Source of the DNA: Candidatus Methanoperedens sp.
GTDB taxonomy: Archaea; Halobacteriota; Methanosarcinia; Methanosarcinales; Methanoperedenaceae
Direction: 5' to 3'
NCBI GenBank assembly: GCA_012026795.1
Contig: VEPM01000011.1
Coordinates: 62,001 to 126,000 of the forward strand
Length of the DNA stretch: 64,000 bases
Shown: positions 30,454 to 38,700 of the stretch, one piece after another
Numbering within the stretch: position 1 is the first letter of the stretch
Layout: the number at the start of each line of letters is the position of its first letter
Translations under genes and position numbers: made by a program
Notes under the pieces: model-generated
Told to the model about the DNA's origin: nothing
Databases searched by the model: none
Seen by the model: only the letters and a program-made list of their open reading frames with translations

Positions 30454-31881
30454 ATGAGTAAACTTGAAAAAATATTAAGAGAAAAAGGCCCGATACGCAA
30501 AGTTGGCGTGATCGGAATGGGCTATGTGGGGATCCCATCAGCTGTTTTATTTGCAGAAAAGTTTGATTTTGTATGGGGTTTCCAGAGAGCATCCCGAAGT
30601 TCAGGTTATAAAATCGAAATGCTGAACAATGGGATAAGCCCGCTTAAAGGAGAAGAACCAGGACTTGAAGACCTGATCAAAAAAGTCCGTACACAGGGTA
30701 AATTCGAAAGCACATCTGATTTTTCAAAAATTAAAGACGTGGATGCAGTCACTCTTGCCATCCAGACACCATTTAAGGATAAGGGGGAACTTGAGCCTGA
30801 TTTTGGCGCGCTGGAGGAAGGAATACGCCAGATCGGAAAGTACCTCAACGAGGGAATTCTTGTAGTACTTGAGTCAACGATAACACCCGGAACTACAAAA
30901 AATTTTGCAGCAGATATCCTGAAGGAAGAATCCGGCCTTATGCCGGGTGAAGATTTTGCGCTGGCCCATGCTCCAGAAAGAGTAATGGTTGGAAGACTTA
31001 TACGCAATATCCAGGAACACGACAGGATAGTTGGCGGGATAAATAAGGAAAGTACACAGCGTGCAGTGGAACTCTATACCCCTGTCCTGACCACAGGCAA
31101 AATAATACCCATGGATTCAACAGCAGCCGAGGTTACAAAGACTGCTGAAAATACATTCAGGGATTTACAAATTGCTGCTATCAATGAATTAGCTCTTTAT
31201 TGCGAAGCTATGAGAATAAATGTATATGATGTAAGGACAGGCATTGACAGCTTGAAAGGAGAAGGAATAACAAGAGCCATCCTTTACCCCGGAGCAGGTG
31301 TTGGGGGGCATTGTTTAACAAAAGATACTTATCATCTTGAAAGGGGAGTCAAAATTTCCGGTTCAAAACCGGATTATCCTGCGGATTCCGAATCCCTCTA
31401 TGTCCTTGCCCGGAAAATAAATGATTTTATGCCCCAGCATATGTATAATCTTACAAATGAGGGATTAAAAGGTACAGGGAAAAAATTCAAAGGTTCAAAA
31501 ATAGCATTACTTGGCTGGGCTTTTATTAATAACTCCGATGATACGAGAAATACGCCTTCTGAACCTTATCTGGAGATGGTGGAAAAAGCTGGCGCCAGAG
31601 TTGCGATACATGATCCGTATGTCTTCCAGGATGGCAGCCATAAAATATTACAGGATCTTAATGAATGCATTAAAGGAGCAGATGCGATAGTTATTTTTGC
31701 AGGACATAAACAATATTTGAATATTAATGCAAGTGCCACCAGGAAATTATCAGGGCATAAGCATCCCGTCATAATCGATGGAAGGAATGTGATTGATCCG
31801 GATGCTTTCATCAAGGAAGGATTCGTGTATAAAGGGATTGGCAGGGGAGATAAGAACTACCACGAAATCTCCAATAAATAA
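30454..31881 (+). CDS. Nucleotide-sugar dehydrogenase (UDP-N-acetyl-mannosamine/glucosamine dehydrogenase family)
   Basis: A 475-residue member of the UDP-glucose/GDP-mannose dehydrogenase family: the Rossmann motif VGVIGMGYVGIPSA, the STITPGTT segment, a central TAAEVTKTAENTFRDLQIA helix, and the catalytic GVGGHCLTKDTYHL with the active-site cysteine at about residue 285. The family oxidises a sugar C6 alcohol to a carboxylate in two NAD-dependent steps; WecC/WbpA-like enzymes make N-acetyl-hexosaminuronic acids for surface glycans. It is convergent with an oxidoreductase gene likely acting in the same area of metabolism. Confidence 0.85.
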   Translation: MSKLEKILREKGPIRKVGVIGMGYVGIPSAVLFAEKFDFVWGFQRASRSSGYKIEMLNNGISPLKGEEPGLEDLIKKVRTQGKFESTSDFSKIKDVDAVTLAIQTPFKDKGELEPDFGALEEGIRQIGKYLNEGILVVLESTITPGTTKNFAADILKEESGLMPGEDFALAHAPERVMVGRLIRNIQEHDRIVGGINKESTQRAVELYTPVLTTGKIIPMDSTAAEVTKTAENTFRDLQIAAINELALYCEAMRINVYDVRTGIDSLKGEGITRAILYPGAGVGGHCLTKDTYHLERGVKISGSKPDYPADSESLYVLARKINDFMPQHMYNLTNEGLKGTGKKFKGSKIALLGWAFINNSDDTRNTPSEPYLEMVEKAGARVAIHDPYVFQDGSHKILQDLNECIKGADAIVIFAGHKQYLNINASATRKLSGHKHPVIIDGRNVIDPDAFIKEGFVYKGIGRGDKNYHEISNK

Positions 31882-31917
31882 ATTATTATATGTTTTATAT
31901 TTTTTATAAATAAAATT

Positions 31918-32856
31918 TCATTTTTCAGCAATTCCTATTGCTTTCTTTTGTTCATATGATTCAATTGCAGCCATTGCTACTTCAAGTGCATGCCTGCTTG
32001 TTTCCCCATTGGAGATTACAGCCGTGTTATCCCTCACGGATTTAATGAAATGCTCCAGTTCATTCTTTAAAGGCTCTTTTGGTTCAACCTTGGCTGTGCG
32101 CACCCAGGCCTCATCATGCAATTCCACTGTCTGTTTAATATAATCGAGATATGCAACACCCTTTAATCCTATAGCAGTAAGATTCCGTATTTTATGCGGC
32201 GTTAACCAGTTTGTTTCGACCATTCCTGAAAGATTTGTATCGCATCTTAAAAGGATCGATGCATGATCTTCGAATGAATGGATATCTTTGCCGGCTATCG
32301 TATAAACTTCATTGATCTTGCGGCCGTAAAGATATGAAATAACATCGATATCGTGTACGCCAAGATCCATTATTATCCCGACATCACGTATCCGGGGATT
32401 GAATGGCCCGACACGTCTTGAAGAAATGGACACTATCTTACCGAGCATGCCAGAATCTACAATATCTTTTAATTTTGAGACCGCAGGATTAAATCTTTCA
32501 ATATGTCCTACCATCAGCTTTACCTTTGCATCATGTGCCGCATGTATCATTGTATCGGCGTTCTTGAGGGTATCAGCGATAGGTTTTTCGACAAGCAAAT
32601 GAGTTCCCGAATCAATAACATCAAGGGCAACTCTTGAATGAAAAGTCGTTGGCACTACCACGCTTACTGCATCAAGGTCCTGTTTTAGCAACTCATTGTG
32701 GTCAAAATATGGTGTGGTATTATTTGCCTTAGCCAGTGAAACAGCCCTGTTCCTGTCCGTATCACATATCCCCACAAGTTCTACGTCTTTCATTTCTTTA
32801 TATATTCTTATATGGTGCTGCCCCATGGCGCCACCACCTATTACAGCAACTTTCAT
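31918..32856 (-). CDS. Gfo/Idh/MocA-family sugar oxidoreductase
   Basis: A 312-residue NAD(P)-dependent dehydrogenase: N-terminal VAVIGGGAMGQHHIRIY Rossmann motif, LVEKPIADT catalytic lysine segment, and DLGVHDIDVISYL in the second domain. Related archaeal enzymes oxidise UDP-N-acetylglucosamine at C3. I chose the ATG at 32856, preceded by GGGGTGATT, although an in-frame ATG 10 codons upstream (32886) is possible. It converges on the nucleotide-sugar dehydrogenase gene, so both may supply envelope sugars. Confidence 0.85.
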   Translation of the reverse strand: MKVAVIGGGAMGQHHIRIYKEMKDVELVGICDTDRNRAVSLAKANNTTPYFDHNELLKQDLDAVSVVVPTTFHSRVALDVIDSGTHLLVEKPIADTLKNADTMIHAAHDAKVKLMVGHIERFNPAVSKLKDIVDSGMLGKIVSISSRRVGPFNPRIRDVGIIMDLGVHDIDVISYLYGRKINEVYTIAGKDIHSFEDHASILLRCDTNLSGMVETNWLTPHKIRNLTAIGLKGVAYLDYIKQTVELHDEAWVRTAKVEPKEPLKNELEHFIKSVRDNTAVISNGETSRHALEVAMAAIESYEQKKAIGIAEK

Positions 32857-33122
32857 TTTTTGAATCACCCCGATATAATTATTCATTTAACCGGTTAATC
32901 ACCATTTGTTAAATCATTTTGTTTGTTTATTCATAATCTTTTTCAGGGATTACTTATCAAGATTTCAAGTTATTTAAATCTATATGAGATTAAAATATAA
33001 TAATATATATAAACATCATCATAATCATTGAATCTGATTCTACTCCCCATCCATAGTAATACTTTTATACATCATGGTTTAACAGACAGACCAACACCAG
33101 GTCACATATTATTGGAGAAAAA

Positions 33123-33557
33123 TTGATAATTATACGAAAATTCCAGCCCTCTGATTTCCAGTGGGTCATCGACATCGAAAGGAAGGTTTTCAATGAACAT
33201 GATCCTTATCTTTACATGCAGTTCTATGAGACATATCCCGATACTTTTATTGTGGCTGATATTAACGGTTTTGTTATAGGCTATGTGGCAGGATTTCTGG
33301 CGCAGCCTGAATTAGGGCGTATCTTTTCACTTGCGGTAGACCCTAAATATCAAAACAGGAGTGTTGGTAGCAACCTGTTAAAAGAAATAATTAACATTTT
33401 CCGAAAGAAGGGGGTCAGTGAAATAATCCTTGAGGTCAGGATGGATAATATCAAAGCGACAAGGTTCTATGAGAGACTTGGATTTTTCCAGTTCGGGATA
33501 GCTGAAAAATACTATAATGACGGCCAGAACGCCCGTTTAATGAAACTGACGTTATAG
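33123..33557 (+). CDS. GNAT N-acetyltransferase, RimI-like
   Basis: A 144-residue GNAT protein: FQPSDFQWVIDIERKVF at the N-terminus, the acetyl-CoA loop VDPKYQNRSVGSNLL (Q/RxxGxG/A type) and the C-terminal ATRFYERLGFFQFG. In archaea this family carries out N-terminal acetylation of proteins. The start is TTG with TTGGAGAAAAA just before it. TATA-like AT-rich DNA near 33060-33070 fits a promoter. Confidence 0.8.
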   Translation: MIIIRKFQPSDFQWVIDIERKVFNEHDPYLYMQFYETYPDTFIVADINGFVIGYVAGFLAQPELGRIFSLAVDPKYQNRSVGSNLLKEIINIFRKKGVSEIILEVRMDNIKATRFYERLGFFQFGIAEKYYNDGQNARLMKLTL

Positions 33558-33563
33558 CTGTAA

Positions 33564-34028
33564 TCACAGGGGGCTTTTTTTACCCACATTTTTCAAAAAC
33601 CCTATCCATCGCCGTGCATCATCAACTTTTCGTTTTATGTCATCACGAGGCTCTTTTAACCTGACCTTACCTGCTTCACATTCCTTTAGATCCATAATTG
33701 CGCGTATGAGACTTGCGATCTCATTGTATAATTTTTTTGCCTCTTCTTTTGTGATATTCTCTCTTAGAAGGATCTCTTCATCATGTTTCGCTTTAGTTTC
33801 AAGAAGAGTCACAAGTTCCAGTAAACGATCTTTTTCCTGTTCCGAAAGCTCCTTATTATGTATGCAACGCCATATTATCTCGTGGAGTTTGATGTTTTCC
33901 CCATTCACCTGAACTTCATCGGGTACTTTTTCTCCCACCCATATAAGATATCTGTGTAACCCATTAAGTAAATGCTCCCTTTCTTCAAGGGATATGTAAT
34001 CATCCAGATTTAATTCTTTCTCGTTCAA
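33564..34028 (-). CDS. Small charged helical protein, unknown function (possibly DUF5788)
   Basis: A 154-residue soluble, highly charged, all-helical protein with the pattern EEREHLLNGLHRYLIWVGEKVPDEV near the N-terminus and a coiled-coil middle (EQEKDRLLELVTLLETKAKHDEEIL in part). It resembles a family of uncharacterised proteins found in Methanosarcinales and haloarchaea (DUF5788 in my recollection, not certain). It ends 6 bp from the convergent acetyltransferase gene and lies downstream of trxB on the same strand. Confidence 0.65.
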   Translation of the reverse strand: MNEKELNLDDYISLEEREHLLNGLHRYLIWVGEKVPDEVQVNGENIKLHEIIWRCIHNKELSEQEKDRLLELVTLLETKAKHDEEILLRENITKEEAKKLYNEIASLIRAIMDLKECEAGKVRLKEPRDDIKRKVDDARRWIGFLKNVGKKSPL

Positions 34029-34087
34029 ATTGCCTTCCTCCGGTTGATTTTCAATAATCTGAATGAATTAACAGAAATTATAACGGA

Positions 34088-34996
34088 TCATAATTCTTCA
34101 AGATACCTTTCTGCAGATACCGCAGCGATCGCCCCGTCGCCGACTGCTGTTGTTATCTGGCGAAGTGGTGTGACCCTGCAATCTCCTGCAGCAAATATAC
34201 CTTTGACTGAAGTTTCCATTTTAGCGTTTGCAATTATAAATCCCCATTCATCCTTTTTTACATCTGTAAATTTTGTATTGGGGATCAGACCCACATATAT
34301 GAAGACCCCGTCTGTTTTTACCTCAGAGGTCACATTCGTCTTCAGGTTCTTCAAAATGACCTTCTCAACGACGTTTTTCCCCACAATTTCTTCAAGTACC
34401 GAATCCCAGATAAAACTTATTTTCGGATTTGAAAAAGCATGCTCCTGGTTAATCTTTTCAGCACGCAGCTCATTGCGCCTGTGGACCACAGTTACTTTTT
34501 TTGCAAGCTTTGTCAGGTAAATAGCTTCAGTAATCGCGGAATCTCCTCCGCCTATTACTACAACCTCTTTTTCTTTGAAGAAAAAACCGTCACATGTGGC
34601 GCAATATGAAACACCCCTGCCTGTTAATTCGATCTCCCCTTTTGCCCCCAGCCTTTTTGGCGTTGTGCCGGACGCTATTATGACCGATTTAGCTTCTATG
34701 TCGCCTTCTGTTGTTTTAATGATCTTTATATTTCCTTTATCCTCAATTGAATCAACTTCTGCCATACTTTTCATTTCAAGCCCGAATTTGAGTGCCTGTT
34801 CTTCGAATTTCGCTGCAAGGTCAGCGCCCGATACCTCAAGGAAGCCCGGGAAGTTCTCGACTTTGTCAGTGACAATTATCTGTCCTCCGATACCCATTTT
34901 TTCAAGAAGGACAGCATTCAGCATAGCGCGCTTTACATAAATTCCCGCAGTGAGACCCGCAGGCCCGCCGCCGATAATGACTACATCATAAATCAT
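34088..34996 (-). CDS. trxB: Thioredoxin-disulfide reductase
   Basis: A 302-residue flavoprotein with the FAD motif VVIIGGGPAGLTAGIY, the redox-active CATC (in SYCATCDGFFF, about residue 132), the NAD(P) motif VVVIGGGDSAITEA, and the C-terminal GIFAAGDCR FAD loop. It passes electrons to thioredoxin. The length is typical of low-molecular-weight TrxB. No thioredoxin gene is adjacent. Confidence 0.93.
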   Translation of the reverse strand: MIYDVVIIGGGPAGLTAGIYVKRAMLNAVLLEKMGIGGQIIVTDKVENFPGFLEVSGADLAAKFEEQALKFGLEMKSMAEVDSIEDKGNIKIIKTTEGDIEAKSVIIASGTTPKRLGAKGEIELTGRGVSYCATCDGFFFKEKEVVVIGGGDSAITEAIYLTKLAKKVTVVHRRNELRAEKINQEHAFSNPKISFIWDSVLEEIVGKNVVEKVILKNLKTNVTSEVKTDGVFIYVGLIPNTKFTDVKKDEWGFIIANAKMETSVKGIFAAGDCRVTPLRQITTAVGDGAIAAVSAERYLEEL

Positions 34997-35153
34997 AATT
35001 ATCCAGTCCTTGTATGGTGATTGTGGTATATAATTTCTTACAGGTTTAAAGGAGATTGCTTAAGAACATGAAATCGAATTACTCAAACCCAGGCGGGAAA
35101 AGATTTATGCCAGGTAAAAAGGTCTTAATCATTATCACACAGGAGATTTAAAA

Positions 35154-35888
35154 TTGAGGAGCAAAATAACAATCAGGAATATTTCAAAACGTCCGGTAAA
35201 TTTCGATTATCAATATGGTCTTGCATCGATGTTATACTTTAAACTTGCACAAGCCGATATCAGGTTAGCTAATGAGACACATGCTCACCAGGGATTTAAA
35301 TTCTATACTTTTTCCAATCTTGTTTTTATAAATAGGAGTTTTTGCAAATCAGGTCTTCTTTTTGAGAATGCATATTTTATCTTATCTTCGCCAGATGATA
35401 GATTTATCAAGAGTTTTGCTGAAGGGCTACTTATAGCGCCGGGGTTTTACCTGGATGGACCTGCCGGGAAGGTTGATCTGGTAATTGAGCGCATTGAAAT
35501 CCTGGAAGAAATAAGTTTTGGGGATGAATGCCGGTTCAGGGCAATTTCTCCAGTTTATGTAAAGACGATACGAAAAGAAAATGAGGACCTAAGAGAAGTT
35601 GATCTTTACCCGAAAGATCCGAAGTTCTACGAGAATCTTCATAAGAATCTGGTCCAGCGTTTCAATGAATTCTATGGTGAAGCTCCGCTGGATCATTTTG
35701 ACATAATAGAGATAAACGATATGAAACCCAAACGGATCAGGATATCTGAAGGTTACAGGCGCTGCAGCCTGTTCCGGATGCGGCTCCAGGCAAGCCCGGA
35801 ACTTTTGAAGTTCGCGTTTGATGCTGGACTCGGGGAGAAGAATGCGATGGGGTTCGGGTGTGTGGATGTTGTAAGGCAGCCAACATGA
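35154..35888 (+). CDS. cas6: CRISPR endoribonuclease Cas6
   Basis: A 244-residue RAMP protein. The C-terminal glycine-rich loop GLGEKNAMGFGCV is diagnostic of Cas6, and the double ferredoxin-fold layout fits the length. A histidine in NETHAHQGFKFYTFS (about residues 39-53) is the candidate catalytic residue. Cas6 cuts the precursor transcript within each repeat, leaving the ATTGAAAC handle. The start is TTG with CAGGAGATTT before it. It is separated from the other cas genes by 1.4 kb holding a Doc toxin and repeats. Confidence 0.9.
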   Translation: MRSKITIRNISKRPVNFDYQYGLASMLYFKLAQADIRLANETHAHQGFKFYTFSNLVFINRSFCKSGLLFENAYFILSSPDDRFIKSFAEGLLIAPGFYLDGPAGKVDLVIERIEILEEISFGDECRFRAISPVYVKTIRKENEDLREVDLYPKDPKFYENLHKNLVQRFNEFYGEAPLDHFDIIEINDMKPKRIRISEGYRRCSLFRMRLQASPELLKFAFDAGLGEKNAMGFGCVDVVRQPT

Positions 35889-35941
35889 GATATTAAGCAT
35901 TATTAGAATTGCGTTTTAATCCGTAACAAATCTATCATTTA

Positions 35942-35959
35942 TTGCGGTCATTACCGCAA
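35942..35959. repeat. Short perfect inverted repeat downstream of cas6
   Basis: TTGCGGT, 4 nt, ACCGCAA form a perfect 7-bp palindrome, directly followed by TTATTTAAG, which could be a TATA box. It may be an operator for the short frame at 35987, or the hairpin end of the cas6 transcript. Confidence 0.4.
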
Positions 35960-35986
35960 CTTATTTAAGTAGCATGCCCTGCGAAG

Positions 35987-36130
35987 ATGTTCTTTTTACT
36001 GGGCGCAAACTCGATGCCTGGGCTTTTGATCAGCACGGGGATGCTCCCGCCGTTCCTGGATGATCTGAAGGAGGAGATAGGGGGAAGAAGAAAAAGGGAA
36101 GGCAGAGCGAACTTGAAAAAAATCGATTGA
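35987..36130 (+). CDS. Possible 47-residue ORF or gene fragment
   Basis: The frame begins MFFLLGANSMPGLLISTG and ends in a basic tail (GGRRKREGRANLKK). The start faintly recalls the nucleotide-binding beginning of SIR2-like proteins (FLLGAG...), so it may be a remnant, but the resemblance is weak. There is no clear ribosome binding site. Weak support only. Confidence 0.2.
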   Translation: MFFLLGANSMPGLLISTGMLPPFLDDLKEEIGGRRKREGRANLKKID

Positions 36131-36184
36131 ATTTGCGAAATATTGAAGCATGATTTATATAGAATAAAACTAATTGATACTTGC

Positions 36185-36316
36185 ATGAGATATCAAGCAA
36201 AACAGCCCAAGACAGTTGTAAGAAACGAAGAAGGGCTTACATCCAAAGAAAAAGAAGAAGTATTGGAAATAATGAAAAAAAATGATAAAGCTCTCAAGAT
36301 ATTAGCCCGGATGTAG
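36185..36316 (+). CDS. Possible 43-residue basic miniprotein convergent with doc
   Basis: The frame encodes 43 residues starting MRYQAKQPKTVVRN, with a charged helical C-terminal half (SKEKEEVLEIMKKND). A TATA box (TTTATATA, 36154-36161) lies 24 bp before the ATG, consistent with a leaderless mRNA. Its end overlaps the end of the convergent Doc gene by 15 bp. No conventional antitoxin is found upstream of doc, so this could be a partner, but that is speculation. Confidence 0.4.
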   Translation: MRYQAKQPKTVVRNEEGLTSKEKEEVLEIMKKNDKALKILARM

Positions 36317-36673
36317 TTCTCTGATTGATTTTTTGACCCATTTTTCTATTGTTTTTACCGAACATTTGTATTCTGCTATTTTTATCATAAAATCAACTTT
36401 TTTTTCAGCTTCTGCATGAATGTAATATCCTTCATCGTAAAGCATTTTTTCTGCCGTCACCAGGGCTGTTCTTTTATTTCCATCAAAAAACGGGTGTTGG
36501 GACGTTATCATGTGCAGAACCATAGATGATTGTCTTAACACATTATGCTCACGATTCACTTTATAGACGAGCATTTCCAGTGTAGCTTCACTTAATACAC
36601 CACTTGTCCCGCCATATTTTTGTATGATCTCGTCATGGATTTCGATTATTTTCCTGACTGTGAGTTCTGCCAT
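36302..36673 (-). CDS. Doc-type toxin (Fic/Doc family)
   Basis: A 123-residue Doc protein with the catalytic motif HPFFDGNKRTAL (HxFxDGNKR) at about residues 60-71. Doc toxins phosphorylate and inactivate elongation factor Tu/1A. I placed the start at the ATG at 36673 (MAELTVRKIIEIHDEI), which has GGGAAC upstream; a longer frame reaches 36727. The usual Phd-like antitoxin gene is not visible upstream, where there is only repeat DNA. Confidence 0.85.
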   Translation of the reverse strand: MAELTVRKIIEIHDEIIQKYGGTSGVLSEATLEMLVYKVNREHNVLRQSSMVLHMITSQHPFFDGNKRTALVTAEKMLYDEGYYIHAEAEKKVDFMIKIAEYKCSVKTIEKWVKKSIRELHPG

Positions 36674-36773
36674 CTGGTTCCCTTTTGATCGAACTTGCTT
36701 AAAAACTCGACTATCATATATAGTCATTCAGCGTCAAATAACCCGATAGGAATTCAAAGATTAATTGAACGCT

Positions 36774-36823
36774 CACCCCAAAGAACGCAAAGGGCGCAAA
36801 GATTTGCTGCTATGCTTTGCGAC
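36774..36823. repeat. Intergenic inverted repeat (CGCAAAG/CTTTGCG)
   Basis: AACGCAAAGGGCGCAAAG on the left and CTTTGCGACCTTTGCGGTT on the right are near reverse complements with a loop of about 13 nt. One arm recurs at 3466-3500 and shorter bits occur in the 42.6-45.2 kb region. Confidence 0.6.
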
Positions 36824-36921
36824 CTTTGCGGTTTATTGTCTCGTTTCCTTTCGGGCGAAATATGAACGATCCACTATAAGTTTTCGATAAAATAAATTAG
36901 TTTCACCCCACTCTCAAAAGA

Positions 36922-36941
36922 TTTATAATCTCAGAGATTAT
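36922..36941 (+). promoter_or_regulatory. TATA box with overlapping palindromic operator of the cas operon
   Basis: TTTATAATC (36922-36930) fits a TATA box. The sequence ATAATCTC-A-GAGATTAT (36925-36941) is a perfect 8-1-8 palindrome that overlaps it and ends 11 bp before the ATG at 36953. This position, between TATA box and a probably leaderless start, is typical of a repressor site. Confidence 0.55.
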
Positions 36942-36952
36942 TTAAAGAGTTC

Positions 36953-37309
36953 ATGAAGGCGGAGAAGAGAAGTGGTAAAGCAAAAAGCAAGAAAAAGAAT
37001 CTTGCGTCTGAGTGCCCTTCTCCGAAAGAAACGGAGATGACACCCGAAGACATTTCGAAGCATATTCCACAATGTGAAAATGTCGCTGATGGATTGATGG
37101 CTCTTACAGACGATGCATATTGGAAACAGATGCTGGAGATAGGCAAGAAACATTTTGATAATGAATCTCTTGCAAAAGAGTTTTTCAAAAGGGGCTCGGT
37201 TTCGATGCTGCTCCTGATGATAAGCCTGGAGATGCCCCCTGAGTTCCTGGATCGGATAGATGAGATTTTGAGGGAGGCGAAGAAGATGAGGGTGGGGGAG
37301 GGGAAGTGA
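36953..37309 (+). CDS. Unknown 118-residue helical protein, first gene of the cas operon
   Basis: A 118-residue protein with a lysine-rich N-terminus (MKAEKRSGKAKSKKKN) and an all-helical remainder (EDISKHIPQCENVADGLM, AYWKQMLEIGKKHF, PPEFLDRIDEILREAKKM). Its stop overlaps the cas8 start (TGATG), so the genes are translationally coupled. I do not recognise a named family. Size, charge and position would fit a separate small subunit (Cas11-like) of the Cascade complex, but type I-B small subunits are usually made from within cas8, so this is only a hypothesis. Confidence 0.65.
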   Translation: MKAEKRSGKAKSKKKNLASECPSPKETEMTPEDISKHIPQCENVADGLMALTDDAYWKQMLEIGKKHFDNESLAKEFFKRGSVSMLLLMISLEMPPEFLDRIDEILREAKKMRVGEGK

Positions 37310-38700
37310 TGAATAAAGATATTGAAATGAAAAATGAATTTGTTGGGGATCCACTCGTTGATTCCGGTTTGCTCGCAATTAAATTATTGGGAAAGAAAGA
37401 AATAAATGACTGTTCAAAGGATGAATTAAGAAAGATATCAAATGAACTTGTTGAGCTTTATCTAACTCCTGCTTGGTCAAAAGATATTTTATCCATATTT
37501 CCAAATAGCACTTATATTCAATATGCAAAGAATTATGATAGGGAAGGAAAGTCCAAAGAGTTCTTATATGAATTAATAGATGGTTTAAATAAATATGAAA
37601 CGGATGGAGATTATTGTATTTTTTGTGGGAAACCTGCATTCAAGAGGAAAGATGATAAACCATTCGTCAAAACTCAAATACCTTTAGTCGGTTCATCTGA
37701 TTTTACTAATTTTTCTCCATCATTTAAAAATGGCATTGCAATTTGTGCAAAATGTGCTTTTGTAGTCCAATTTGCACCGATTCTATTTTATAAAACAGGT
37801 GGGAAACCAAGTTGCATAAGCTGTAACAATATTAAGATAATGAAGAGATTTGGAGAGGAATGTATAGAATATATTACTCAAAATAAATTACTGAATGGTT
37901 ATAAATCCAAAGATGTCTCTGGCATATTTGATGAGGGTTTTAAATCAACACAAAATGCATTGTTTCATTTAGCATATAAAACCTCTACAAAATATAAAAA
38001 ATTAGGACTTTTAAAACAAAACGAAGAAATTGTAATATATCGCATTGATAATTATAATCAAAGTCCAGCCGGGGTTACAATACATAAAATACCGAATAAT
38101 ATTTTCAGGTTTGTTATCAATGTAATGACAAGTCCTCAATACAAAAAAAATTGGTATGATTTACTTTCAAAACATTATGCAAAATCAGATACAAAAAGTG
38201 ATTCTCCAGTCTGGAAAATCAGTTATAATAGGATTCATGATTCTTTATTAAAAAATGAAACTATATTATGGGCTTTCAGAGATGATATCGAAAAGAAACC
38301 TACATTACCGTGGATTATAGTTGAATATTATATGGAGTTAGTGAGAAATATGAATAAACAGAGAATTGAGGGCATCAAAAATCTGGCTGATAAAATCGCC
38401 ATCTGCATCGAAGAGAGTAAAAATAAAAAGAGGATTAACGATATTATTTCAGCCAGAGATTTACCAACTTTTAGAAATCAATTGAGATTAGTTTTCAGGG
38501 ATTGGCAAAAATTGGGTAAGGAACAACCAATGATAACATATGAAGAATATATCTCAATAATCATCCCTGAAGATTATTCCAATTGGAAAGAAGTTCAGGA
38601 TTTAATAATAATAAGGTTATACGAAAAATTGCATAATATTCTATCGAGTGTAGTAAACGATGAAGTCGAACAAGAAAAATCAAAAGGTGATGAGGAATGA
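37309..38700 (+). CDS. cas8: Cascade large subunit Cas8 (Cas8b/Cst1-like)
   Basis: A 463-residue protein between the operon's first gene and cas7, the usual place of the large subunit. It has three Cys pairs that could bind zinc: CIFC at about 103-106, CAKC near 147-150 and CISC near 170-173, as in Cst1-type Cas8 proteins. The large subunit recognises the PAM and anchors Cascade. I prefer the ATG at 37309 (the frame also allows GTG 37306), directly after the purine-rich GGGGAGGGGAAG. Sequence divergence in this family is high; the assignment rests on position and the Cys pattern. Confidence 0.75.
   Translation: MNKDIEMKNEFVGDPLVDSGLLAIKLLGKKEINDCSKDELRKISNELVELYLTPAWSKDILSIFPNSTYIQYAKNYDREGKSKEFLYELIDGLNKYETDGDYCIFCGKPAFKRKDDKPFVKTQIPLVGSSDFTNFSPSFKNGIAICAKCAFVVQFAPILFYKTGGKPSCISCNNIKIMKRFGEECIEYITQNKLLNGYKSKDVSGIFDEGFKSTQNALFHLAYKTSTKYKKLGLLKQNEEIVIYRIDNYNQSPAGVTIHKIPNNIFRFVINVMTSPQYKKNWYDLLSKHYAKSDTKSDSPVWKISYNRIHDSLLKNETILWAFRDDIEKKPTLPWIIVEYYMELVRNMNKQRIEGIKNLADKIAICIEESKNKKRINDIISARDLPTFRNQLRLVFRDWQKLGKEQPMITYEEYISIIIPEDYSNWKEVQDLIIIRLYEKLHNILSSVVNDEVEQEKSKGDEE

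Noticed and set aside
36900-36930. Possible degenerate CRISPR repeat (GTTTCACCCC...) before the cas operon, as in CRISPR-regulated toxin-antitoxin loci
   Set aside because: Only about half of the positions match the reverse complement of the repeat, mainly the GTTTCA end, which is not enough.
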